Below the pieces are notes generated by a model, which saw nothing but the letters and a program-made list of their open reading frames with translations, made no database searches and was not told the origin of the DNA. Position numbers and translations under genes: made by a program. 5,213 nucleotides of DNA from Pseudomonadota bacterium (GTDB lineage: Bacteria; Pseudomonadota; Gammaproteobacteria; Steroidobacterales; Woeseiaceae): contig JADFGH010000188.1 in assembly GCA_022567775.1 (NCBI GenBank), positions 1 through 5,213 of the forward strand. Reading direction: 5' to 3'. Shown in pieces: positions 1 to 5,213 of this stretch. Each line of letters begins with the position of its first letter. Position 1 is the first letter of the stretch.

Positions 1-984
1 AAAATCTCCGCCCGGATTCATGGGCAGCAGTTTCTGAGTGGCCCACAACGCGACGGCAGAAGCGCCTGCCCGTGAACACTCAAGCGTAATTTCACCGAGA
101 TGCAATTCTGCAGAGCTGAAATAGGTATAGGGCGAGTCGTGCTTGTACAGGACACCAACCTTGGGATCACGAAACAATATGCAGCCGCAGCCGTACGGTT
201 GCAATCCGTGTTTGTGGGGGTCGATGACGATCGAATCGACCTCTGCGATGCGATCGAATGCCTGCCGCGCATCGGCACCTAATTCGCTGGCGATATGAAA
301 GTAGCCACCATAGGCGGCGTCGACGTGCACTCGAAAATCGTATTTCTGACGCAGATCCAGGATCCCGGATAAAGGATCGACGGCCCCCGTGCCAGTGGTG
401 CCCAGCGTCGCAACGACGGTGCCGACATTGCCCGACTTCAATTGTTCTTCGAGCGCCGCAACATCCATGCGGCCGTCGGGCGTGACCGCAATCAACGCAA
501 AATTCAGACCCAGAACTTCGCTGATTCTGCTGTGTGTGTAGTGCGACTGGGACGATGCAACAATTGTCTTGCCTGGCTGCAGCCGGCCGGCGACCCAGAG
601 TGCTTCGAGGTTCGCCATGGTGCCGCCTCCGCACAGATGACCGAGTGGCTGGTCCAGCCCGAACATGTCACCAAGCGCGGCAACGCATTCAAGCTCCATC
701 GCGGAACTGGCGCGACCACCATCCAGCGCATGATTATTGGGGTTGATCCACATCGACATTGCGTAGGCCATGCGCGCTACCGGGTGCGGCGGTTTCAGCA
801 TCTGACCCGCATACAAGGGATGCTCGTACGGATAGTTGTCCTGCATTCTTTCAGCGGCCTGCTGCAATACCGCTGTCATCGGCGTCCAATCGTAATCGAC
901 TGCGAAATCCGGCAGGTCCGAAAAGCCATCGGCCAGGGTCTCGAGCGCGCCCTGCAAGATCCTGAGCTCGTTCTGGTTGATCAT
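1..984 (-). CDS. Group II PLP-dependent amino acid decarboxylase, N-terminal part (cut by left edge)
   Basis: The minus-strand frame stays open from an ATG at 984 to base 1, giving 328 residues without a stop; the C-terminus lies outside the window. The protein fits the group II pyridoxal-phosphate decarboxylases (aromatic amino acid/glutamate/tyrosine decarboxylase fold). Visible active-site elements are the phosphate-binding GGGTMANLEA (residues 119-128), the cofactor-stacking histidine H148 in SQSHYTHSR, the pyridine-nitrogen aspartate D222 in HVDAAYGG, and the Schiff-base lysine K258 in DPHKHG. The N-terminal segment with HPLYAG and HALDGGRAS is also typical. The family removes the alpha-carboxylate of an amino acid to give an amine and acts in the cytoplasm; the substrate cannot be told from the sequence. 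ATG 984 is chosen because GGAAAAG lies 8 nt upstream, and the ATG at 1001 is out of frame and stops at once. The gene diverges from the hydroxylase gene. Confidence 0.92.
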   Translation of the reverse strand, partial: MINQNELRILQGALETLADGFSDLPDFAVDYDWTPMTAVLQQAAERMQDNYPYEHPLYAGQMLKPPHPVARMAYAMSMWINPNNHALDGGRASSAMELECVAALGDMFGLDQPLGHLCGGGTMANLEALWVAGRLQPGKTIVASSQSHYTHSRISEVLGLNFALIAVTPDGRMDVAALEEQLKSGNVGTVVATLGTTGTGAVDPLSGILDLRQKYDFRVHVDAAYGGYFHIASELGADARQAFDRIAEVDSIVIDPHKHGLQPYGCGCILFRDPKVGVLYKHDSPYTYFSSAELHLGEITLECSRAGASAVALWATQKLLPMNPGGDF

Positions 985-992
985 CAGCAAAT

Positions 993-999
993 CTTTTCC
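993..999 (-). promoter_or_regulatory. Ribosome binding site of the decarboxylase gene
   Basis: On the minus strand GGAAAAG is followed by 8 nt and then the ATG at 984. It is a moderate Shine-Dalgarno match and decides the start. It contrasts with the hydroxylase and antitoxin genes, which have no usable site. Confidence 0.5.
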
Positions 1000-1026
1000 A
1001 TGAATAAAAAACCCGCTGAGCTTACA

Positions 1027-1056
1027 TTAATAATGCCTGACGCTCTTCGGTACAAT
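1027..1056 (+). promoter_or_regulatory. Candidate sigma70 promoter of the hydroxylase gene
   Basis: TTAATA (1027-1032, four of six matches to TTGACA), an 18-nt spacer and TACAAT (1051-1056, five of six matches to TATAAT) lie directly ahead of the ATG at 1065. Transcription starting about 7-9 nt after the -10 box would begin at or within a base or two of the ATG, giving a leaderless or nearly leaderless message. This is a pattern match only. On the opposite strand a much weaker pair (TTGTAC at 1055-1050, TATTAA at 1032-1027) could serve the divergent decarboxylase and would overlap these boxes. Confidence 0.4.
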
Positions 1057-1064
1057 TACGGCCC

Positions 1065-2339
1065 ATGGATCTCATCGCACTGGCGGTACCGTTCTTCCTG
1101 ATCGCGCTGCTGGTCGAGCTTGCAGTGGATCGCGTGCGTGGCACGGGCTACTACCGGACCAGCGACGCCATCAACAGCCTGAGTGCCGGCACGCTGAGCA
1201 CCACGATCGGATATTTCACGCGGCTTTTTCCCGCCGCAATCTGGGCCTTCGTGCTGCAGGGTTTTGCACTCATCGAGGTCGATCTCGCCTGGTTCGACCT
1301 GTCGGCGCGGGGCATCGCACTCTGGCTGCTGGCGATACTGGCATTTGATTTTTGTTACTACTGGGCGCATCGCTGCGGTCATGAGATCTCGATACTGTGG
1401 GCGTCGCATGCGGTGCATCATCAAAGCGAGGACTACAACCTGTCCACGGCGCTGCGCCAGACCAGTACCGGCTTCCTGTTCACCTGGATCTTTTATCTGC
1501 CGCTGTTCCTGCTCGGCATGCCGTTCGAGGTGTTTCTGACGGTCAACGCGATCGACCTTATTTACCAGTTCTGGGTCCACACCCAGCATATCGGCAAGCT
1601 TGGGTGGCTCGATCGCGTGTTGGTCACACCATCGAATCATCGCGTGCATCACGCACAGAACCAGATTTACATCGACAAGAACTATGGCGGCATCCTGATT
1701 CTCTGGGATCGCCTGTTCGGGACCTTCCAGGAGGAACTCGATGACGAGCCCGTCGTTTTCGGGGTACGCAAGCCACTCGCGAACTGGAATCCGTTCTGGG
1801 CCAATATCCAGGTTTACAGTTACCTGTGGTTCGACGCGGTCCGTACCCGGCGCTGGAGAGACAAACTGGGCATCTGGATTCGGCGCACGGGATGGCGGCC
1901 GGCGGATGTCGCGGCGCAATTCCCGAAAGAGAGTCACCAGCTCGCGTCATTTCAGAAATTCAAGCCGCCTCTCGGGAACGCCATGCGCCGCTACCTGGCC
2001 TGGCAATTCGTTGTTACCGCCTTTGGCGTCCTCTGGATCGGTAACTTATTCGCGGTGTCGGGCGCTAATGCAGTATTGCTGCCGTGCGTGCTGCTGTGGG
2101 CCACCTTGTATTCGTTTGGCCTGCTCAGCGAATCACGTGCCTACGCACTGCGTTTCGAGCTGCTGCGATTGTTTGCCATCCTGCCGCTGGGCGTTGCAGG
2201 TATGCTGCAGCTGTCGCTCCTCGAGCCACAGTCGTCCGCGGTGGTCTGGAGCGCAGTCATCGTCTACGGCCTGGTTTCCGCGACGGCCCTGCGCTTCGCG
2301 GCGGGCTCCCTGGCTGCAACAGTTTCCGGTATGGATTAA
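1065..2339 (+). CDS. Membrane di-iron fatty acid hydroxylase/sterol desaturase superfamily protein, AGMO-like
   Basis: This 424-residue protein carries the histidine clusters of the superfamily: HRCGH (H102, H106), HAVHH (H115, H118, H119) and HRVHH (H192, H195, H196), with a further HTQH at 172-175. The family binds two irons and uses O2 to hydroxylate or desaturate lipids in the membrane. The wording around the clusters (DFCYYWAHR, WASHAVHHQSEDYNLSTALRQ in two parts at 95-103 and 112-131, and NYGGILILWDRLFGTF at 206-221) resembles alkylglycerol monooxygenase, which cleaves ether lipids, more than C-4 sterol oxidases; substrate and electron donor are unknown. Hydrophobic segments lie near residues 3-21, 84-100, 135-152, 155-170, 312-332, 335-352, 367-388 and 392-412. 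ATG 1065 is the only sensible start: an in-frame TGA sits at 1038-1040 with no start codon between. No Shine-Dalgarno precedes it. The antitoxin gene follows within a few dozen bases. Confidence 0.9.
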   Translation: MDLIALAVPFFLIALLVELAVDRVRGTGYYRTSDAINSLSAGTLSTTIGYFTRLFPAAIWAFVLQGFALIEVDLAWFDLSARGIALWLLAILAFDFCYYWAHRCGHEISILWASHAVHHQSEDYNLSTALRQTSTGFLFTWIFYLPLFLLGMPFEVFLTVNAIDLIYQFWVHTQHIGKLGWLDRVLVTPSNHRVHHAQNQIYIDKNYGGILILWDRLFGTFQEELDDEPVVFGVRKPLANWNPFWANIQVYSYLWFDAVRTRRWRDKLGIWIRRTGWRPADVAAQFPKESHQLASFQKFKPPLGNAMRRYLAWQFVVTAFGVLWIGNLFAVSGANAVLLPCVLLWATLYSFGLLSESRAYALRFELLRLFAILPLGVAGMLQLSLLEPQSSAVVWSAVIVYGLVSATALRFAAGSLAATVSGMD

Positions 2340-2345
2340 GAGGAT

Positions 2346-2388
2346 TTGCCAAATGCTGGAAATATGCATATATTACGCCATATGGCAA
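2346..2388 (+). promoter_or_regulatory. Promoter embedded in a dyad: likely autoregulated operator-promoter of the antitoxin-toxin operon
   Basis: TTGCCA (2346-2351, five of six to TTGACA), a 17-nt spacer and TATATT (2369-2374, five of six to TATAAT) make a good sigma70-type promoter. The same stretch holds an inverted repeat: TTGCCAAATG at 2346-2355 and CATATGGCAA at 2379-2388 are reverse complements with one mismatch, about three helical turns apart. A perfect palindrome, ATATGCATAT (2362-2371), lies at almost the same centre. The left arm covers the -35 box, the palindrome reaches into the -10 box, and the right arm covers the expected start site. Antitoxins of this class commonly repress their own operon by binding such dyads, so binding here would block RNA polymerase; that last step is inference. 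Confidence 0.6.
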
Positions 2389-2798
2389 GACTTGTTGAAA
2401 ACCTGGACTTCGGCGCTGAACCGCGACCGCTGGAGGACTTCGATCGGGCCGAGATCGACCGCGTCGCGCTGAAAGCGTTCTTCAATTTGGCCGAGGAATG
2501 GGAACTCAGCCGCGATCAGGCAATGACGCTGCTGGGCAGTCCCAGCGAGCGGACTTTCTATCGATGGCGCGAGGGCAGGGTCTCCCGCCTGCCGAAGGAC
2601 ACGTTGGAGCGCATCAGCGTGATGATGGGTATCTATAAAGCCGCCCACATCTTGTTGCCGGTGATCGAGCGGGCGAATGCCTACGTAAAGCGACCCAACA
2701 CTTCGTTCGGCGGAGAATCTGCGCTGGATATCATGTTGAAGGGCCGCGTAGATAATCTCTACCAGGTTCGGCGTCATCTGGACGCCTGGCGTGGCTAG
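2382..2798 (+). CDS. xre: Type II antitoxin, Xre/MbcA/ParS family
   Basis: From ATG 2382 the protein has 138 residues. Residues about 25-85 form a helical DNA-binding region with a helix-turn-helix around LSRDQAMTLLGSPSERTFYRW (recognition part near 54-63). Residues about 86-138 match the Xre/MbcA/ParS toxin-binding domain (formerly DUF2384): PNTSFGG at 105-111, then SALDIML and a GRVDNLYQVRRHLDAWRG end. In this family the C-terminal domain caps the RES toxin's NAD+ site, and the N-terminal domain represses the operon. In-frame alternatives are TTG 2346 and ATG 2364, but neither has a properly spaced Shine-Dalgarno, and both would place coding sequence over the promoter boxes. ATG 2382 falls about 7 nt after the -10 box, so a leaderless message is likely. 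The stop overlaps the toxin start by 8 nt. Confidence 0.88.
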   Translation: MARLVENLDFGAEPRPLEDFDRAEIDRVALKAFFNLAEEWELSRDQAMTLLGSPSERTFYRWREGRVSRLPKDTLERISVMMGIYKAAHILLPVIERANAYVKRPNTSFGGESALDIMLKGRVDNLYQVRRHLDAWRG

Positions 2799-3477
2799 CA
2801 TCCGCCGACGAAACCTCAAGGGCACAAAACAGCTACGAATCATCCCGTCCCGGTTCCCGCCAATCACCCTGTTTGAGCGACTGGTTGCTACCGATGAGTT
2901 AGAGGCTGCATACGCGATCGAATCAATGACCAACGATCGGGTGCAGGCAGAGGTTGGAAACCTGTTTTTGGTGGACAAAGCCGATTGGGTAACGGGACCG
3001 GGGGCCACGGTAGTGATGGCGCCGTTTACCCACATTGGCCGCGAGAGTCGTTTCAGTGACGGCAGCTATGGCGTTTACTATGCAGGCCTTGATGAGCAAA
3101 CCACCATCGTAGAAACCGTTTTCCATGCACAGCGGCGCATGCGAGAGACAAATGAGCCAGCGATCGAACTGGATATGCGCTGCTACGCCGGCATCATCCG
3201 GGAACCACTTGATGACATTCGTGGCAAAGCCTACGCACACCTTCGAGACCCGGATTTGAGCACGTGGGGAGGGTGCCAGGTGTTTGGCGCGGAGCGAAGG
3301 GAGGCTAATGCGTTTGGCATGCTCTATCGAAGTGCCCGGCATGCCGGCGGCGAGTGTATTGCCGGCTTCACCCCAAAAGCTGTCTCCCGGCCGAGACAGG
3401 GCAAGCACTTGCGTTACTGCTGGAACGGAACCCGGATTGACCGCGTGATTGATGTCAAGGAAATCCGCCTACTGTGA
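2791..3477 (+). CDS. res: RES-domain toxin (NAD+-degrading family)
   Basis: This 228-residue protein begins at GTG 2791, inside the last codons of the antitoxin gene, an 8-nt overlap that implies translational coupling; no clear Shine-Dalgarno precedes it. The RES triad can be placed as R87 in SRFSDG, E108 in TTIVETVFH and S181 in LYRSARHAGGE; YGVYYAG (93-99) and the AGFTP strand (191-195) also fit. The GRES string at 83-86 is coincidental. RES toxins are ADP-ribosyltransferase-fold enzymes; characterised members degrade NAD+ by hydrolysis or phosphorolysis (MbcT of Mycobacterium tuberculosis is a phosphorylase), stopping growth until the antitoxin neutralises them. Which reaction this one performs cannot be read from sequence. 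The triad is intact and the frame is uninterrupted, so it is probably functional. The order, antitoxin first and toxin second, is standard for the type. Confidence 0.9.
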   Translation: MASIRRRNLKGTKQLRIIPSRFPPITLFERLVATDELEAAYAIESMTNDRVQAEVGNLFLVDKADWVTGPGATVVMAPFTHIGRESRFSDGSYGVYYAGLDEQTTIVETVFHAQRRMRETNEPAIELDMRCYAGIIREPLDDIRGKAYAHLRDPDLSTWGGCQVFGAERREANAFGMLYRSARHAGGECIAGFTPKAVSRPRQGKHLRYCWNGTRIDRVIDVKEIRLL

Positions 3478-3543
3478 TTCAGTCTGCCCGGTACTGCCCA
3501 TGACCTGCAGACCTCCGAATTTGCGCAGAATATAGGCAGGAAA

Positions 3544-4749
3544 ATGACGGTCAAAGAGATCTCTCTGGACCAGGCACGCCGCATTGCGCTGGCCGCGCAG
3601 GGTTTCGATCGGCCGCGGCCGCAAGGCGATGTCGATATTCGACACATCCGTCGGGTAATCCGGCAAATCGGCCTGTTACAGCTCGATTTCGTCAACGTCC
3701 TGGTACCGGCCCATTACCTGGTGCTGTATTCCCGCCTTGGCGCCTATGAACGGGCCCGCCTGCACCATTTGGTGTACCAGCGGCGAGAATTTACCGAGCA
3801 GTGGGCACACGAGGCCTCAATCGTGCCGGTGGAGCGTTGGCCGTTGCTGGAATACCGGCGGCAGGATTATCAACCCTGGCCAGGCAGCCCGATCACAAAA
3901 CTTAAAGGGAAATCTAAATATCTCAAGCAAGTACTTGATGTAATTAATAATAATGGTGCAGTCACCGCTCAGGATTTGCCGCCAGTTCCGGGACCAAAGC
4001 GCAGGCCCGGGGACTGGCATCGATCTCTGCCACGCTGGGCGCTGGAATGTCACTTCGGCTCGGGCGAGGTCGCCGTGGCGAACCGCTTGCCCAACTTCCA
4101 GCGGGTTTACGATCTTCCCGAACGGCTTATCGACGCACAGCACCTCGAAAGACGTGTCCCCCGCGACGATGCGCAACGCGAGCTGCTGCGCCTGGCGGTC
4201 GAGTCGTACGGCATAGCGACGCTGCGCGACCTCGCGGACTACTACCGGATGTCGGCACACGAGGCCGCGCCCAGGGTGGCGGAGCTGGTGGAGAGCGGTG
4301 ATGTCTGCCCGGTCGAAGTGGAGGGCTGGAAGGAACCGGGCTTGCTTGCCAAAGGCGCACGCACGCCCCGCAAACTGTCGTGCTCGTCGTTATTGTCACC
4401 CTTTGATCCGCTGGTGTGGTTCAGGCCGCGAGTGGAACGACTGTTCGATTTTCACTATCGCATCGAAATTTATGTGCCGGCGAACAAACGCAAATGGGGC
4501 TATTACGTGTTGCCCTTCCTTCTGGACGACAGGATCGTTGCACGGGTTGACCTGAAAGCGGACCGCAAGAATAAACAGCTACTCGTTTTGGCTACGCACA
4601 AGGAAGAGAACATCGATGAAGATCGCAGCATCAAGCACCTTGCGGAGGAACTCGAATCACTTGCGTCGTGGCTGGATCTTGAGCGCGTCAAGGTCTCACG
4701 CCGTGGGCCGTTCGCCCGCAAGCTTGCGGATTGCATCAGGGCAAGATGA
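3544..4749 (+). CDS. ycaQ: YcaQ-type winged-helix DNA glycosylase (AlkZ/YcaQ superfamily)
   Basis: The 401-residue product is close to the usual length of about 400 for this family. Hallmarks are the N-terminal helical region ending in IGLLQLDFVNVL (42-53), which holds the Q-phi-D motif (Q46, D48); the HEASIVP motif (89-95); WALECHFGSGEVAVANR (165-181) in the winged-helix region; and the C-terminal LLSPFDPLVWFR (283-294), KWGYYVLPFLL (317-327) and RVDLKADR (334-341). E. coli YcaQ and Streptomyces AlkZ remove bulky N7-alkylguanines and unhook interstrand crosslinks; Q-phi-D is the YcaQ type, while Q-phi-Q marks AlkZ proper. The role is thus inferred to be repair of alkylated or crosslinked DNA in the cytoplasm. 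The start is supported by AGG 7 nt upstream (3534-3536) within TAGGCAGGAAA. It lies 66 bp after the toxin gene; cotranscription is possible, but no functional link is evident. Confidence 0.9.
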   Translation: MTVKEISLDQARRIALAAQGFDRPRPQGDVDIRHIRRVIRQIGLLQLDFVNVLVPAHYLVLYSRLGAYERARLHHLVYQRREFTEQWAHEASIVPVERWPLLEYRRQDYQPWPGSPITKLKGKSKYLKQVLDVINNNGAVTAQDLPPVPGPKRRPGDWHRSLPRWALECHFGSGEVAVANRLPNFQRVYDLPERLIDAQHLERRVPRDDAQRELLRLAVESYGIATLRDLADYYRMSAHEAAPRVAELVESGDVCPVEVEGWKEPGLLAKGARTPRKLSCSSLLSPFDPLVWFRPRVERLFDFHYRIEIYVPANKRKWGYYVLPFLLDDRIVARVDLKADRKNKQLLVLATHKEENIDEDRSIKHLAEELESLASWLDLERVKVSRRGPFARKLADCIRAR

Positions 4750-4793
4750 AATTATTCTCGTATTACCGAGTCGCTGGATCGCGTTTGCTTTTG

Positions 4794-4813
4794 GGGCCGC
4801 CGGGAGGCGGCCC
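4794..4813. terminator. GC hairpin between convergent genes, probable terminator
   Basis: GGGCCGCC (4794-4801) and GGCGGCCC (4806-4813) pair perfectly over 8 bp around a GGGA loop. The hairpin sits 44 bp after the glycosylase stop and 6 bp after the stop of the minus-strand metzincin-like gene, where transcripts from both sides should end. On the plus strand it is followed by only three T residues, and on the minus strand by CAAAAG, so it lacks a full U-tract. It could be a weak bidirectional terminator or an RNA 3'-end stabiliser. Confidence 0.5.
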
Positions 4814-4819
4814 TTTGCA

Positions 4820-5213
4820 TTAGTGGCCGATGACCCAGGTAACGAATGTGATGTGACGCGTGCCATCCGGGTCGGTCCGCATGAACGTCTCTTGCTGCCC
4901 CCGCCGTCCCAGGGAGGCACCCCAGCCGATGTCGCTGTTGTTGCCGGGCCGGGCTTTATTGCAGCCCTTGCCGGGAGGCGCGTTACAACCGTCATTGCCA
5001 CCATCACCACCACCGCCACCACCGGAATCGCCGGGGTCGTAGTAGGAATCGTAGGTATCCGAATCGCTGTAATTAGTCTCGAGCTGCTCATAGTCATGCG
5101 CGTTGGGATACGCGTATGGCGGATCCTGGTAGTCCATGCAGCTGTCCAGTGACTCGTTACCGAAGACCTCGTCCTGGTGACCGAGACCGAGATCGTGGCC
5201 GAGTTTCTGGCAG
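4820..5213 (-). CDS. Metzincin-like metalloprotease family protein, C-terminal part (cut by right edge), degenerate zinc motif
   Basis: The minus-strand frame is open from the right edge to a TAA at 4820-4822, giving the last 130 residues. It opens with CQKLGHDLGLGHQDE (visible residues 1-15) and continues to SCMDY (24-28). This matches the metzincin layout HExxHxxGxxH plus Met-turn: the second and third zinc histidines (H6, H12) and the Met-turn methionine (M26) are present, but the first histidine is Q2 and the catalytic glutamate is K3. PNAHDYEQLETNY (36-48) follows, then a Tyr/Asp-rich stretch, a glycine-rich linker (about 61-72), a short two-cysteine segment (CNAPPGKGC) and a C-terminal module ending in TFVTWVIGH. 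The ATG at 5137 is the Met-turn codon, not a start. Secretion is typical of such proteins, but any signal peptide lies outside the window. It may be a pseudoenzyme or a variant family with altered metal ligands; the substrate is unknown. Confidence 0.7.
   Translation of the reverse strand, partial: CQKLGHDLGLGHQDEVFGNESLDSCMDYQDPPYAYPNAHDYEQLETNYSDSDTYDSYYDPGDSGGGGGGDGGNDGCNAPPGKGCNKARPGNNSDIGWGASLGRRGQQETFMRTDPDGTRHITFVTWVIGH
4999..5028 (-). repeat. Short trinucleotide repeat coding a glycine-rich linker
   Basis: On the plus strand CCA, CCG and related triplets are reiterated; on the coding minus strand they read mostly GGT and GGC, giving a run of glycines broken by aspartate. The run separates the metzincin-like core from the C-terminal module and is likely a flexible linker. 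Such tracts can vary in length between strains. Confidence 0.55.

Noticed and set aside
442..1101. Plus-strand open frame of 219 codons over the decarboxylase region
   Set aside because: The minus strand here encodes a protein with all group II decarboxylase active-site motifs; the plus-strand product is Arg/His-rich, has no recognisable domain, and runs across the promoter spacer into the hydroxylase gene.
1056..1937. Minus-strand open frame of 293 codons
   Set aside because: It is antisense to the hydroxylase gene, whose histidine clusters fix the coding strand. Long antisense frames are common in GC-rich genes, and the product has no recognisable motif.
1..2339. A shared pathway of the decarboxylase and the AGMO-like hydroxylase
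   Set aside because: The two genes are divergent, have no common substrate or cofactor evident from sequence, and adjacency alone is weak evidence.
2346..2381. TTG 2346 or ATG 2364 as the antitoxin start, giving 12 or 6 more residues
   Set aside because: AAGAGGA is too close to the TTG and too far from ATG 2364; GGAAA is only 1 nt from ATG 2364. Both would put codons over the promoter boxes. Not fully excluded.
2373..3035. Minus-strand open frame of 220 codons over the toxin-antitoxin genes
   Set aside because: It is antisense to both the antitoxin and the RES toxin, which are clearly coding on the plus strand; no recognisable domain.
5135..5137. ATG at 5137 (minus strand) as the start of a 105-residue protein
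   Set aside because: The frame continues upstream to the edge with GHDLGLGHQDE, and this methionine is the Met-turn residue of SCMDY, so the gene begins outside the window.
4616..5152. Plus-strand open frame of 178 codons spanning the end of the glycosylase gene and the metzincin-like gene
   Set aside because: It crosses the intergenic hairpin and is antisense to the metzincin-like frame; the product is low-complexity Val/Ile/Arg-rich sequence without domains.
1..5213. tRNA, rRNA, CRISPR array, insertion sequence or attachment-site repeats
   Set aside because: On reading both strands I saw no cloverleaf-like sequence, regularly spaced repeats, transposase motifs or direct repeats flanking the toxin-antitoxin cassette.

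Overview
The window is high-GC bacterial DNA with short intergenic gaps. It reads most naturally as Pseudomonadota, possibly a gammaproteobacterium. That placement rests only on the style of the proteins and gene density; there is no rRNA or other marker.

Layout, left to right. (1) 1-984, minus strand: the N-terminal 328 residues of a group II PLP-dependent decarboxylase, cut by the left edge. (2) 985-1064: an 80-bp divergent spacer with promoter-like boxes. (3) 1065-2339, plus strand: an integral-membrane di-iron hydroxylase of the fatty acid hydroxylase/sterol desaturase superfamily, closest in motif wording to alkylglycerol monooxygenase (AGMO). (4) 2346-3477, plus strand: a two-gene toxin-antitoxin cassette, a Xre/MbcA/ParS-type antitoxin followed with an 8-nt overlap by a RES-domain toxin (NAD+-degrading family). 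(5) 3544-4749, plus strand: a YcaQ-type winged-helix DNA glycosylase with the Q-phi-D catalytic motif. (6) 4750-4819: a convergent spacer with a strong GC hairpin. (7) 4820-5213, minus strand: the C-terminal part of a metzincin-like protein, cut by the right edge, whose HExxH motif reads QKLGH.

The genes do not form one pathway. The antitoxin and toxin form a functional unit; the decarboxylase, hydroxylase, glycosylase and metzincin-like protein look like independent neighbours.

The most interesting signals are three. First, a sigma70-like promoter (TTGCCA, 17 nt, TATATT) sits inside a long imperfect dyad just ahead of the antitoxin gene and would start transcription at or next to the ATG, which suggests an autoregulated, leaderless antitoxin mRNA. 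Second, the hydroxylase gene shows similar geometry and has no Shine-Dalgarno. Third, the metzincin-like protein keeps the second and third zinc histidines and the Met-turn but lacks the first histidine and the catalytic glutamate.
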